From Actinomycetes bacterium (lineage in GTDB: Bacteria; Actinomycetota; Acidimicrobiia; Acidimicrobiales; RAAP-2): a DNA stretch of 64,000 nt. Made by a program: the position numbers and the translations under genes. Below the pieces are notes generated by a model. It was given only the letters and a program-made list of their open reading frames with translations, was not told the origin of the DNA and made no database searches. Location: positions 111,875 through 175,874 of the forward strand of contig JAJZBK010000003.1 of NCBI GenBank assembly GCA_021798955.1, read 5' to 3'. This document shows, piece after piece, positions 49,044-60,125 of this stretch; within the stretch, counting starts at the first letter, position 1, and every line of letters begins with the position of its first letter.

Positions 49044-50555
49044 TCAGGGCGCCACCTCGAGCAGGAACTCCTCCGAGGTGCCGGCGGTGCTGGGCTGGGG
49101 AACGGCTGGCAGTACCGACACGACCAGCGTGTAGCGGCTCCCGCCGGAGACACCGAGCGGAGCGAGCGTGACCGTGACCGACCCGTCCAGCGGCACGTGG
49201 GCGGTCGTCTTCGCCACGCCACCGGAGCCGCTGCCACCTGAAGGCGTCGCACCGGCTGGGGTGAGCGTGGCCGTGACGACGGCAGGGCCCTCGACGACCG
49301 CCCCGCAGTTGGTCACCGTCACGGTGGCCTGCACCGTTCCCGTGGGCGGCAGGACCGCCGGCGTACCGCCCGGCACTGCCGAGACCGGCGCCGTGCACCC
49401 CTCGCCGAACGTCCCGCCGATCCCGGTCTGGCCGACTGGGGGTGGCGCCTGGTCGACCGAGCCAGGTGGCACGACGGGCGAGGGAGCGATACCGACGGCC
49501 GTGACGACGACGGAGGGCACCGGTGCGTAGCTGCGGGCCGCAGCAAGCACCCCGGCCAGGCCACCAAGCGCCGCGGGAGACAGCTCGCCGGTGGCCCATC
49601 GCGAGCTCGGGAGCCGGATCGGAGCGCGCCCAGACCGTACGGACGCAGCCAGGGAGGCGTAGGTGGCGTCGGCCGCAGCCAAGCTGGCTCCTGCCGCAGC
49701 GAGCCCGGCATCCGCCTCCGCCACCGATAGCTGGGGCGTCGGGAGCGGAGCCGGGGTTGGCGAGGGCGCGCCGGCGACCGGCAGGGGGGACAGCTCGAGC
49801 AGCCCGTCAATGGCGCTCCGAATGGAGGCCGTGGCGTCGGCTCGCTGGGCGAGGACCCGGGCGAGCGTGACAGCCGCCGTCCCCTGCGGCGACGGTGGCA
49901 CGAGCCCGGTGAGCTGAGCGAGCTCCTGTCGGCTGGCCCGCACGACAGCGTCGAGCTGGGCCTCGAGCTCGAGGCGGGCCGCTCCTGGGCCGGTGAGCAC
50001 CGGGGCGCTAGGGGTGGAAACAGCGGAGCTGGAAGCAGCGGAGGACGAGGACCGCCGGTTCGCCGAGGCGCCGTGCTGCACGGTTGCCCCGGACGACCGG
50101 GTCGTCGTCGAGGTGGTCGAGGTGGTCCCCCGAGCGGTCGTCGTCGAGGTGGTCGAGGTGGTCGAGGTGGTCCCCCGAGCGGTCGTCGTCGAGGTGGTCG
50201 AGGTGGTCGAGGTGGTCCCCCGAGCGGTCGCCCCTGGCGACGTGTTGTGCGTGGTCGGCCTGGTCGCGCTGCCAGTCGGGCTCGACGAGGCAACCGGCAC
50301 GCCGGCGGCCACCGAGAGCGCGGCATCGAGGGCCGCGGCAGTGGCGTTCGACTGGTCGACGACCCCGGAGGCCATCGACCCGTAGGCGGCAGCAGTCAGG
50401 GACCGGTAGGCACCCGAGCGTGCCGAGATGTCGACGACCGACCCGACCACGACGGCAGTCAGCGCGGCAGCCAGTACCACTCTGGTCAGCTGGGAACGAC
50501 GGGGGCGCTGGCCTGGGCGTCGGGCGCGTCGTCGCCGGCGACGGGGGGAACGCAT
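49044..50555 (-). CDS. Exported or membrane-anchored Thr/Ser-repeat protein
   Basis: 503 residues. A very basic start precedes one hydrophobic span (VVLAAALTAVVVGSVVDISA, about 26-45), then a Thr/Ser low-complexity stretch with units such as TTSTTSTTTARG (about 105-155). An Ala-rich helical region (about 190-300) follows, and a C-terminal beta-rich segment (about 370-500) looks like an Ig-like or DUF11-type domain, with two Cys. The Thr stretch resembles glycosylated wall linkers. No family recognised. ATG at 50553-50555, 7 bases after TATCGT. Confidence 0.75.
   Translation of the reverse strand: MRSPRRRRRRARRPGQRPRRSQLTRVVLAAALTAVVVGSVVDISARSGAYRSLTAAAYGSMASGVVDQSNATAAALDAALSVAAGVPVASSSPTGSATRPTTHNTSPGATARGTTSTTSTTSTTTARGTTSTTSTTSTTTARGTTSTTSTTTRSSGATVQHGASANRRSSSSAASSSAVSTPSAPVLTGPGAARLELEAQLDAVVRASRQELAQLTGLVPPSPQGTAAVTLARVLAQRADATASIRSAIDGLLELSPLPVAGAPSPTPAPLPTPQLSVAEADAGLAAAGASLAAADATYASLAASVRSGRAPIRLPSSRWATGELSPAALGGLAGVLAAARSYAPVPSVVVTAVGIAPSPVVPPGSVDQAPPPVGQTGIGGTFGEGCTAPVSAVPGGTPAVLPPTGTVQATVTVTNCGAVVEGPAVVTATLTPAGATPSGGSGSGGVAKTTAHVPLDGSVTVTLAPLGVSGGSRYTLVVSVLPAVPQPSTAGTSEEFLLEVAP
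50101..50226 (-). repeat. 45-bp tandem repeat encoding the Thr-rich linker
   Basis: Two full 45-bp copies (50137-50181 and 50182-50226) and a 36-bp copy lacking one 9-bp subunit (50101-50136). The unit is itself built from GAGGTGGTC triplets of codons. In frame; encodes (TTS)nTTTARG. Confidence 0.9.
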
Positions 50556-50562
50556 CGCCGAG

Positions 50563-50568
50563 ACGATA
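50563..50568 (-). promoter_or_regulatory. -10 of leaderless promoter (Thr/Ser-repeat protein)
   Basis: Minus-strand TATCGT ending 7 bases before the ATG; no Shine-Dalgarno site. Confidence 0.55.
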
Positions 50569-50627
50569 GTGCGCCTGGTCTCGCGGGCCGCCTCACCGGG
50601 CGGCGCGGCGCCAGCGGTCCTGCCGGG

Positions 50628-51908
<1,281 letters not shown>

Positions 51909-52057
51909 TCACGAGAAGCTTGCCGTAACGACCTTGGACGGACCTGAGAGAACGGTGAGGGGGATGTAAGAAGGTCGGGTAGTCGTCCACCTCGGCGGTC
52001 TCACCTGCTCTTTGCTGTCGTTCGATGTCCTCTCCGCCCCAGCAGGGGCGGAACGGG

Positions 52058-53308
52058 TCAACTCCCGATACGGCCCGTCCCCGACGAGGCGTACGCGCTC
52101 TCGGCGTGCTGCGAGAGGTCGAGGCCGCGACGTTCGTCGTCACGCGACACCCGGAGCCCGACGAAGCGGTCGATCGCTTTGGCCAGGAGCCAGGTCACAC
52201 CGAACGCCCAGACGATGGTGGCGACGGTGGCGAGCAGTTCGACCCCGAGCAGGTGGACCCCGCCGCCGTAGAGGAGACCGTTCGCCCCGGCGGGGTTGAC
52301 CGCACGGGTAGCAAAGAGGCCGAGAAGCACCATGCCGATGATCCCGCCGACACCGTGGACGCCGAGCACGTCGAGCGAGTCGTCGTAGCCGAGGCGGAAC
52401 TTGAGGCGGACAGCCAGGGCGCACAACAGGCCGGCGACCAGCCCGATCAGCAACGCCGGCATGGCCGACACGTAGCCGGCACACGGCGTGATGGCGACCA
52501 TGCCGGCGACAGCGCCCGAGGCGGCGCCGAGGGTCGTCGGGTAGTGCTCACGCACCTGCTCGAACACCAACCAGCCGAGGAGCCCGGCGGCGGCGGCCAG
52601 TTGGGTGTTCACGAAGGCGTGGACGGCCACGTCGTTGGCGCTCAGCGCCGAACCCGCGTTGAAGCCGAACCAGCCGAACCACAGGATCCCGGCGCCGAGG
52701 AGGCTGAGCGGGACGGAGTGGGGCGCCATCGACTCACGCGGCCAGCCCTCCCGCCGTCCGAGCACGAGCACCACGGCGAGGGTCGAGAAGCCGGAGTTGA
52801 CCTCGACGACGGTTCCGCCAGCGAAGTCGAGCACCCCGCGGTGGGCCAACCACCCGCCCGGCGAGAAGACCCAGTGGGCGATGGGTGCGTAGACGAGCAG
52901 CAGCCAGGCCGAGATGAGCAGGACGAAGGCGGGGAACCGGATCCGGTCCACCGTTCCACCGCTGATCAGCGCGGCGGTGATGATGGCGAACATCAGCTGG
53001 AACACCACCACGGCCAGCGGCGAGACGTGCAGGCCGTGGAAGCCAGGCAGCCGGCGACCGAGGTTGGCGAGCCCGGCAAGGTGGAGGTCGCCGATCACCC
53101 CGCCACCGGCGTCGTGGCCGAAGACGAGGCTGCACGCCACGACGGCCCACAGCACGGTGACCACGCCCATGGAGACGAGGTTGTTCATCATGACGGCCAG
53201 CACGTTCTTGGCGCGGACCATACCGCCATAGAAGAGGGCGAGCCCCGGGGTCATGAACAGCACCAGGGCCGCCGACCCGAGCACCCACGCGGTGTCTCCG
53301 GCCCTCAC
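52058..53308 (-). CDS. amt: Ammonium transporter Amt
   Basis: 416 residues, 11 spans. Conserved MVRAKNVLAVMMNNL, DFAGGTVVEVNSGFS with the structural Asp161, and LGVHGVGG with His318. The first pore twin-histidine (position 168 in E. coli AmtB) is Glu169 here, as in some fungal Mep proteins. The short C-tail (RGLDLSQHAES) matches the part that contacts GlnK, but no glnK gene is adjacent. GTG start at 53306-53308 with GGGAGGA upstream. Confidence 0.93.
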   Translation of the reverse strand: MRAGDTAWVLGSAALVLFMTPGLALFYGGMVRAKNVLAVMMNNLVSMGVVTVLWAVVACSLVFGHDAGGGVIGDLHLAGLANLGRRLPGFHGLHVSPLAVVVFQLMFAIITAALISGGTVDRIRFPAFVLLISAWLLLVYAPIAHWVFSPGGWLAHRGVLDFAGGTVVEVNSGFSTLAVVLVLGRREGWPRESMAPHSVPLSLLGAGILWFGWFGFNAGSALSANDVAVHAFVNTQLAAAAGLLGWLVFEQVREHYPTTLGAASGAVAGMVAITPCAGYVSAMPALLIGLVAGLLCALAVRLKFRLGYDDSLDVLGVHGVGGIIGMVLLGLFATRAVNPAGANGLLYGGGVHLLGVELLATVATIVWAFGVTWLLAKAIDRFVGLRVSRDDERRGLDLSQHAESAYASSGTGRIGS

Positions 53309-53437
53309 CTCGTCCTCCCACTCACTGCGGTGCTCCCTCGCTCGTGCCCACCAGCCACCTGTCGAAGCCGGACCGAGGAACGACCTCCTCGGGCGAGGCG
53401 AAGATACTCGGTCTTCCTGCCGGCCCCCACTACGCCC

Positions 53438-54829
53438 TCAGACCGCCCGCCCAGCCTGCCCGCTGTCGGCGCCTGGACCGGGCTCGTCGCCACTGTCGGC
53501 GTCACCGGCAGGTAGGCCGACCCCGTCATCGGCCAGCCCGGGGGTTGGCTCTTCGACGAGCTCGTGCGCCTGCAACGAGCGGGCCGTCCGATCGACGGAG
53601 AGCGGGCGAGGGAGCCCCTTGGCGGCATCCCCCGGCGTTCCCGCTCCCGGCACCCCGAGCTCGCCAAACCGCCGGGCCGTCACGAGCACCCGGCCCTCGA
53701 GTGATCCGACCGACCGGTTGTAGGCAGCGACGGCGGCGTCGAGGCTCCGTCCCACCGCGGACAGGTGCCCTCCGAGCACGGCGATGCGCTGGTAGAGCTC
53801 GGTGCCGAGCGACTGGACGACCCGGGCGTTCTCGGCGAGGGCGTCCTGTTGCCAGCCGTAGGCGACCGAGCGCAGCAAGGCGATGAGCGTCGTCGGCGTG
53901 GCCAGCAGCACGTCGCGGGCGGCAGCGTGCTCGAGCAAGCCAGGGTCGTGCTCCAGGGCGGTCGCGAGCAGGGGGTCGCCGGGCACGAACGCCACCACAA
54001 GCTCGGGCGAGGGCTCGACGCGCCGCCAGTACTCCTTCTTCGCCAGCTGGTCGACGTGCGCCCGGAGCTGACGTCCGTGAGTGGCGAGGAGGGCTCGCCG
54101 GGTGACCTCGTCGTCGGCGTTCCCCGCGTCGAGGAACGCCTGGAGGGGAACCTTGGCGTCGACCGCCACGTGCCGTCCGCCGGGGAGGTGCACCACGAGG
54201 TCCGGACGCAGCCGCCCCGAGTCGCCATCGGTCGACACCTGCTCGTCGAAGTCACAGTGCTCGACCATGCCGGCCAGCTCGACCACCCGGCGGAGCTGGA
54301 GCTCACCCCACCGGCCCCGAGCCTGCGGCGAGCGCAGGGCGGTGACCAGGTTCCGGGTCTCGCGCTGCAAGTGCTCGTGCGAAGCAGCCAACTGGCCGAC
54401 TTGCTCGGTGAGGGTCCGATAAGCGCCCTCCCGCGCCACCTCGATGCGCTGGACCGCGTCCCGGTACCGTTCGAGCTGCTCGCCGAGCGGGCCGAGGAGC
54501 TGCTCGATCGCCTGCTGACGAGCGGCGAGCTGGCCATCGGCGAGCTGGTTCGCCTCCCCCAAGCGGGCCTCGGCGAGCTGGAGCAGGTGCTCGCTGTTGC
54601 GAGCCAGCGCTTCCGACGACAGGCGTGCGAGCTCACCGAGCAGTTGGCCCCGGACAGCCTCGACCGCCTCCTGCTGCCCGGAAGCACGCCGTCGCTCGCC
54701 ATCCAGCTCGGCCCGGAGCTGCGACTCGGTGGCGGCCGCACCGGCGCGCACGTTGGCCCGCAGGACGAGGCCGCAAGCCAGGCCGACGACCGCCCCCACC
54801 ACGAGACCGAGGACAAAGCCTCCGGTCAC
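53438..54829 (-). CDS. rmuC: DNA recombination protein RmuC
   Basis: 463 residues. One N-terminal membrane span ([19 protein letters not shown]), a long coiled coil (about 30-165) and the RmuC domain with [17 protein letters not shown], the nuclease-like [16 protein letters not shown] and the [19 protein letters not shown] helix. RmuC limits inversions at short repeats in E. coli. The GTG at 54827-54829 puts the membrane span at the start; ribosome site weak. The C-terminal 70 residues are acidic and variable. Confidence 0.92.
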   Translation of the reverse strand: MTGGFVLGLVVGAVVGLACGLVLRANVRAGAAATESQLRAELDGERRRASGQQEAVEAVRGQLLGELARLSSEALARNSEHLLQLAEARLGEANQLADGQLAARQQAIEQLLGPLGEQLERYRDAVQRIEVAREGAYRTLTEQVGQLAASHEHLQRETRNLVTALRSPQARGRWGELQLRRVVELAGMVEHCDFDEQVSTDGDSGRLRPDLVVHLPGGRHVAVDAKVPLQAFLDAGNADDEVTRRALLATHGRQLRAHVDQLAKKEYWRRVEPSPELVVAFVPGDPLLATALEHDPGLLEHAAARDVLLATPTTLIALLRSVAYGWQQDALAENARVVQSLGTELYQRIAVLGGHLSAVGRSLDAAVAAYNRSVGSLEGRVLVTARRFGELGVPGAGTPGDAAKGLPRPLSVDRTARSLQAHELVEEPTPGLADDGVGLPAGDADSGDEPGPGADSGQAGRAV

Positions 54830-55257
54830 GTTGCCCGAACCAGGCCTGCACAGCGCGCCACTGTGGCGGTCGGCACGGTGCCCTGAAGCGTCATGGTGTC
54901 CCTGTCGGCGGTGTCCCAGTTCCGGTGCATCTCGATGGCGGCGACAGGCTCCTCGTGTCGATGCTAGGCGGTCCGAGGTGACGACCTGGGCCACCCGGGG
55001 CCCCTTCGAGCCCGCCATGACCGTCGGGGCACGCTCCACTTCCGGCACATCGCGGACCACCCCTCCGACCGCTCAGACGGTGCGCTCCTCGCTCGCCCCT
55101 GACGGCGGGAGCCCGTTGGGTTACCATCGGGTCAGCGGGGGGTCCTTCGGTTACCATCGGGTCATCGCATGTCCGGTGGCGACCGTGGGACACGCTCACC
55201 ACCTCCAGGTCGGTTGCCGGCCGGGGGCGGCGGAAGACAGCCGGCGCGGGGCCGGAG
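54830..55257. other. Divergent spacer rmuC/luxR-type gene with direct repeats
   Basis: 428 bases without a convincing gene. The clearest structure is a 16-bp direct repeat, GGTTACCATCGGGTCA, at 55119-55134 and 55149-55164, start-to-start distance 30 bases. Each copy contains TACCAT, which could be a -10, so the copies may be tandem promoters or two regulator sites on one helix face. They lie about 95-140 bases before the regulator gene. Confidence 0.6.
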
Positions 55258-56778
55258 GTGAAACGGGGTCGGACCGAGGACCCCGAGGGGCAGGGGGCGT
55301 ACGACGTGTTAGCGGGGAAGACGTCAGACAGCAAGGACATCGACCACATCGAACCGTGGTTCGCCACGTCGGTGGCAGTCGTTCGGATCTGGGCAGGTCC
55401 GGAGGGCGAAGCCTCTCCGAGCAGACCGTCCCGACATCCCTCGGCAGGCGAGGGGATCGACGTCGACCGGCTCCAGCGAGCCGTCCGCTGCGGCGACCGC
55501 GTCTGTCCGGCCAGCCGTTCCTGCGTGTTGGTCGCCTTCGGACCGGGAGCGGGAGCCGTGCCGCCATGGGTGCTCGCGCGGCGCCTGGCTGGAGCCGCTT
55601 TCACCGCCGAGGCGCGCTGGCGGCGCCGGGCCACCGCGGTCGATGTCACCGTCGGCCTGGCCCATCCGGAACCCGGCTCGTGGCACCTGGCCCGGGCCAT
55701 CAGCGACGAGCACGCCGTCGTCAGCAACGGCAAGGGGGACGCCGGGGAGTGCTGCCCGGAGCCCGACAACCGGGCCAACGGCAACCACGGCTTGGTCAAC
55801 CAGAGCGCCCCGGGCGATCCGTCGATCCTCGTTCGGAGCGCGCTGAGCGCCGAGCGTGCAGCCCGCCACCTGCTGGTGACAGCACCCGACGGCGCGGATG
55901 GCGAGGGCCCCGCTTCGACCACCGGCCGGCCGAGCTCGGCAGCAGTTGCGCTCGACCGGCTCCGACCGTGGGCGGCTCCGCAGGCAGGCGGTACGACACG
56001 CCGACGCGACCTGCTCCTCCACAACCTCGGGGGGTCGCGCTGGCCTGCCATGGCGTCCGTCGACGACGTGGCACCGACAGGGTGCCGGCCTCTTTCGACC
56101 GTGGCCGTCGTCGCCACCGGTACCGGCCTCGGTGCCCAGCAGCTCGCCACCCGCTCGGCCGAACTGGCCACTGCGCTCGGGCTGCCGACGTCCTCGCTCG
56201 GGTTCGACGACGATCTCACCGAGTGCCTCTGCGCGCTGCGCCCCGACGTCGTGGTGGTCGTGCTCGACGACGCACCTGCCGACCCGACGTGGGCGTCGTG
56301 GTCAGGCGGGACCTGGGAACGCGGCCAGCGATCCGTGGACGCAGCCGTCAAGTGCGGGGCGTCGGTCGTCGCCATCGGGGGGAGCGCCGGCGCCCTCGCC
56401 GCGGCGACCGAGCGGGGGGCCACGCCGCTGTTCAGTCCCGACGACCTCCGCAGCCACCTGGTGGTCGCGTCGAGCTCTCACCACCGGCTCACGTCTCCAA
56501 CGTCGCCGGACCCTGCCGAGCGACCCGACCATGTCGAGGCGCTCCTGCACCTCACCGCCAGCGAGCGGCGGGTCCTCTACTACTTGACCGGCGGGTGGGG
56601 GGCCACGGAGATCGCCACCGAGCTGGTGGTGTCTCTGGCCACGGTCAGGACGCACATCCGGGCCGTGCTACGCAAACTCGACGTACGGTCGCAACTGGCT
56701 GCCGTGGCCATCGCCAACGCCACCACCATCGGAATGACCAGTCGGTCGTCTGGTGAACAGGGACGGTTGGGCGCCTGA
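55258..56778 (+). CDS. LuxR-type transcriptional regulator with degenerate sensory region
   Basis: 506 residues. The C-terminal helix-turn-helix is clear: LTASERRVLYYLTGGWGATE, IATELVVSLATVRTHIRAVL and RKLDVRSQLAAVA (about 433-490). The N-terminal region around 65-140 (IDVDRLQRAVRCGDRVCPAS through VTVGLAHPEPGS) has the layout of a GGDEF domain, but without the GGDEF residues. A second alpha/beta region is near 290-390. Ligand and targets are unknown. GTG start at 55258; the start is uncertain since its ribosome site is poor. Confidence 0.75.
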   Translation: MKRGRTEDPEGQGAYDVLAGKTSDSKDIDHIEPWFATSVAVVRIWAGPEGEASPSRPSRHPSAGEGIDVDRLQRAVRCGDRVCPASRSCVLVAFGPGAGAVPPWVLARRLAGAAFTAEARWRRRATAVDVTVGLAHPEPGSWHLARAISDEHAVVSNGKGDAGECCPEPDNRANGNHGLVNQSAPGDPSILVRSALSAERAARHLLVTAPDGADGEGPASTTGRPSSAAVALDRLRPWAAPQAGGTTRRRDLLLHNLGGSRWPAMASVDDVAPTGCRPLSTVAVVATGTGLGAQQLATRSAELATALGLPTSSLGFDDDLTECLCALRPDVVVVVLDDAPADPTWASWSGGTWERGQRSVDAAVKCGASVVAIGGSAGALAAATERGATPLFSPDDLRSHLVVASSSHHRLTSPTSPDPAERPDHVEALLHLTASERRVLYYLTGGWGATEIATELVVSLATVRTHIRAVLRKLDVRSQLAAVAIANATTIGMTSRSSGEQGRLGA

Positions 56779-56890
56779 GGCCGGATACCGACCATCGCCG
56801 GTCACTGCCGCAGCCCGGCGCGACGCCCTGCTTGGGGAGGTTTGGGGACGACTGGCCTCCTCCCGCACGGACTGCACGGACCGGACAGCT

Positions 56891-56992
56891 GAGCTGCCCG
56901 GTCGGCTGAGCTGCCCGGACGGCTGAGCTGCCCGGTCGGCCGAGCTGCCGGGTCGGCTGAGCTGCCCGGTCGGCTGAGCTGCCCGGTCGGCT
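56891..56992. repeat. Non-coding 17-bp tandem repeat
   Basis: Six contiguous copies of GAGCTGCCCGGTCGGCT with 0-1 changes each, plus partial units on both sides (from about 56880 to 57000). It fills the 56779-57019 spacer just upstream of the PhoU-domain gene promoter. A multiple of 17 is not in frame with any gene, so it is not coding. Confidence 0.95.
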
Positions 56993-57007
56993 GAGCAGGC
57001 ACGGCGC

Positions 57008-57013
57008 TACGGT
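57008..57013 (+). promoter_or_regulatory. -10 of leaderless promoter (PhoU-domain gene)
   Basis: TACGGT ending 6 bases before the GTG at 57020 and starting 8 bases after the tandem repeat, so repeat copy number would set what lies at -35. Confidence 0.55.
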
Positions 57014-57019
57014 AGGACG

Positions 57020-57640
57020 GTGGAGGACGGCCTGGCTCAGATCGACCGGCAGATGCTGCACCTCTTCGCCCTCGTGGGCGAAGAGGTCGCCGGAGCGACG
57101 CACGCCTTGCTGTCGGGAGATCGCGAGCAAGCCAAGCGTCTTGCCGAGCAGGACGAGACGGTCGAGCGCGTCTACCGAGAGGTGGAGGCTCGGACCCTCG
57201 CGCTCCTCACCGACAAGTCGACTGCGGAGACCGATCTGCCGTTCCTCGTCGCCGTCATCCGGATGCTCCCCGACCTCGAGCGCAACGGCGACCTGGCCGA
57301 GCACGTGGCCCGACGGGCCGCCCGGGGCCTCGGAGTCGAGCTGTCGGCCCGGAGCCGTGGTCTCCTCGAGCGCATGGGCGAGGTTGCCGTCCGCATGTGG
57401 CACGCCACCACCGACGCCTATGCCGACCGGCTTCCCGGGGCAGTGGCCCTGGTCGACGACCTCGACGACGAGATGGACGACCTGCACGTCAGCCTGACCG
57501 TCGAGGTGGTTGCCGGCACCATGCCGTTGCCGGTCGCCGTCGAGCTCGCCATGGTGGCCCGCTTCTACGAGCGCTTCGGGGACCACGCCGTCAACCTGGC
57601 CAAACGAGTGGCCTCGCTTCGACCCAGCCCCTGCGAGTGA
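57020..57640 (+). CDS. PhoU-domain protein
   Basis: 206 residues, all helical, with two PhoU repeats. First: HLFALVGEEVAGATHALLSG and DETVERVYREVEARTLALL, then LVAVIRMLPDLERNGDLAEH. Second ends with ELAMVARFYERFGDHAVNLAKRV. The ERNGD and ERFGDHA motifs bind metal in PhoU. PhoU proteins damp phosphate uptake and signalling, but no pst or phoR genes are nearby, so the target is unclear. GTG start, leaderless type. Confidence 0.88.
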   Translation: MEDGLAQIDRQMLHLFALVGEEVAGATHALLSGDREQAKRLAEQDETVERVYREVEARTLALLTDKSTAETDLPFLVAVIRMLPDLERNGDLAEHVARRAARGLGVELSARSRGLLERMGEVAVRMWHATTDAYADRLPGAVALVDDLDDEMDDLHVSLTVEVVAGTMPLPVAVELAMVARFYERFGDHAVNLAKRVASLRPSPCE

Positions 57641-57672
57641 CCTCACGGTCGATCGCTTCGGCAACTGGCGGC

Positions 57673-58716
<1,044 letters not shown>

Positions 58717-58718
58717 TC

Positions 58719-58724
58719 AGTCTA
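58719..58724 (-). promoter_or_regulatory. -10 of internal leaderless asd promoter
   Basis: Minus-strand TAGACT ending 8 bases before the asd ATG, within the lysC-asd gap. It would give lysC-independent asd expression. Confidence 0.5.
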
Positions 58725-58756
58725 CGAGCCTGGCGAGGGGCCGGGGCCGACCGCTG

Positions 58757-59968
58757 TCAGCCCAGCTCGAAGGCGGCGTGCAGTGCCCGGACGGCGACCT
58801 CGGCCTGGTCGGAGCGCACCATGCACGAGATGCGGATCGACGACGTGGAGATCATCTCGATGTTGATGCCCTCGGCGGCGAGGGTCTCGAAGGTGCGAGC
58901 GGTCACGCCGGGGTTGGTCTTCATCCCCGCCCCGATGAGCGACACCCGTGCCACGTGGTCGTCGGTGGTGACCCCCGTGGCACCGAGCTCGGGCACGAGC
59001 TCCGCGGCGGCCTCTGCGCTCACCGCCAGGTCGGCCCCCGGCACCGTGAAGGAGATGTCGGTCGTGCCTTCCGTCGAGACGTTCTGGACGATCATGTCGA
59101 CGTTCACGTTGCGGTCGGCCAGGGCACGGAACAGCCGGGCGGCCAGGCCGGGGCGGTCGGGCACCCCGGTGACCGTCACCTTGGCCTCGGAAAGATCGTG
59201 GGTGACGGCGGTGACCATCGCTTGTTCCATGTCTGGGACCTCCTCTCCCACCCAGGTGCCGGGCTCCCAGGTGAAGCTCGAGCGCACCTGGAGGGGAACG
59301 TGGTGGTTGCGGGCGAACTCGACCGAGCGCAGTGCCAGCACCCGGCCGCCGGTAGCGGAGATCTCGAGCATCTCTTCGAAGCTGACACGGGGGAGCTTGC
59401 GGGCTTCGGGGACGATGCGCGGGTCACTGGTGAAGACGCCCGTGACGTCGGTGTAGATCTCGCAGACGTCCGCGCCGAGAGCAGCAGCCAGGGCGACGGC
59501 GGTGGTGTCGGACCCCCCTCGGCCCAGGGTGGTGACGTCGTTGGCCGTCGAGACGCCCTGGAACCCGGCGACGACCGGTACGCCGCCCGCAGCCAGGGTC
59601 AGCCGCAGCCGGTCGCCCTTGACCTCGAGGATCTTCGCTCGCGTGTGCACTTCGTCGGTCACGATGCCGGCCTGGCTGCCGGTGAACGACGTAGCGGCGA
59701 CGCCCAGGTCGGCCAGTGCCATGCACAGCAGTGCCATCGAGATGCGCTCGCCGGCGCTCAACAGCATGTCGACCTCGCGGGCCGGCTGGGTGGCGCTCAC
59801 GTCGGCGGCCAGGCGAACCAGGTCGTCGGTGGTCTTGCCCATGGCGCTCACCACCACCACGACGTCGTTGCCGTCACGGCGGGTGCGTGCGACGTGGTCG
59901 GCCACGGCGCGGATGCGCTCGGCGTCGGCGACCGACGTGCCTCCGAACTTCTGGACGACCAGGGGCAT
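58757..59968 (-). CDS. lysC: Aspartokinase
   Basis: 403 residues of the short monofunctional class. Kinase start [17 protein letters not shown], then [13 protein letters not shown] and [16 protein letters not shown]. Two ACT domains follow (about 265-400), including [20 protein letters not shown] and the allosteric [13 protein letters not shown]; these normally sense lysine and threonine. An internal start may yield a beta subunit, as in other actinobacteria, but I did not find a clear site. ATG at 59966-59968, leaderless type. Confidence 0.95.
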   Translation of the reverse strand: MPLVVQKFGGTSVADAERIRAVADHVARTRRDGNDVVVVVSAMGKTTDDLVRLAADVSATQPAREVDMLLSAGERISMALLCMALADLGVAATSFTGSQAGIVTDEVHTRAKILEVKGDRLRLTLAAGGVPVVAGFQGVSTANDVTTLGRGGSDTTAVALAAALGADVCEIYTDVTGVFTSDPRIVPEARKLPRVSFEEMLEISATGGRVLALRSVEFARNHHVPLQVRSSFTWEPGTWVGEEVPDMEQAMVTAVTHDLSEAKVTVTGVPDRPGLAARLFRALADRNVNVDMIVQNVSTEGTTDISFTVPGADLAVSAEAAAELVPELGATGVTTDDHVARVSLIGAGMKTNPGVTARTFETLAAEGINIEMISTSSIRISCMVRSDQAEVAVRALHAAFELG

Positions 59969-59976
59969 GACCGGCC

Positions 59977-59982
59977 AGGCTA
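59977..59982 (-). promoter_or_regulatory. -10 of leaderless lysC promoter
   Basis: Minus-strand TAGCCT ending 8 bases before the lysC ATG; no Shine-Dalgarno site. Confidence 0.55.
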
Positions 59983-60111
59983 CCGGCTACCGAGCCGCTG
60001 CTGGTCGGGGCCGCGTCCCCGCCCCTCGGGCACAGGCAGCCCCGGAGCCAGGTGTCAGCGCCCCTTGGACGCCCCTTGGACGTCCGCCACGGTCCCGTCG
60101 GCCCGACCGGC

Positions 60112-60117
60112 TACCCT
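60112..60117 (+). promoter_or_regulatory. -10 of leaderless promoter (anchored cyclophilin)
   Basis: TACCCT ending 8 bases before the GTG at 60126; divergent from lysC. Confidence 0.5.
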
Positions 60118-60125
60118 GAGTCGCC

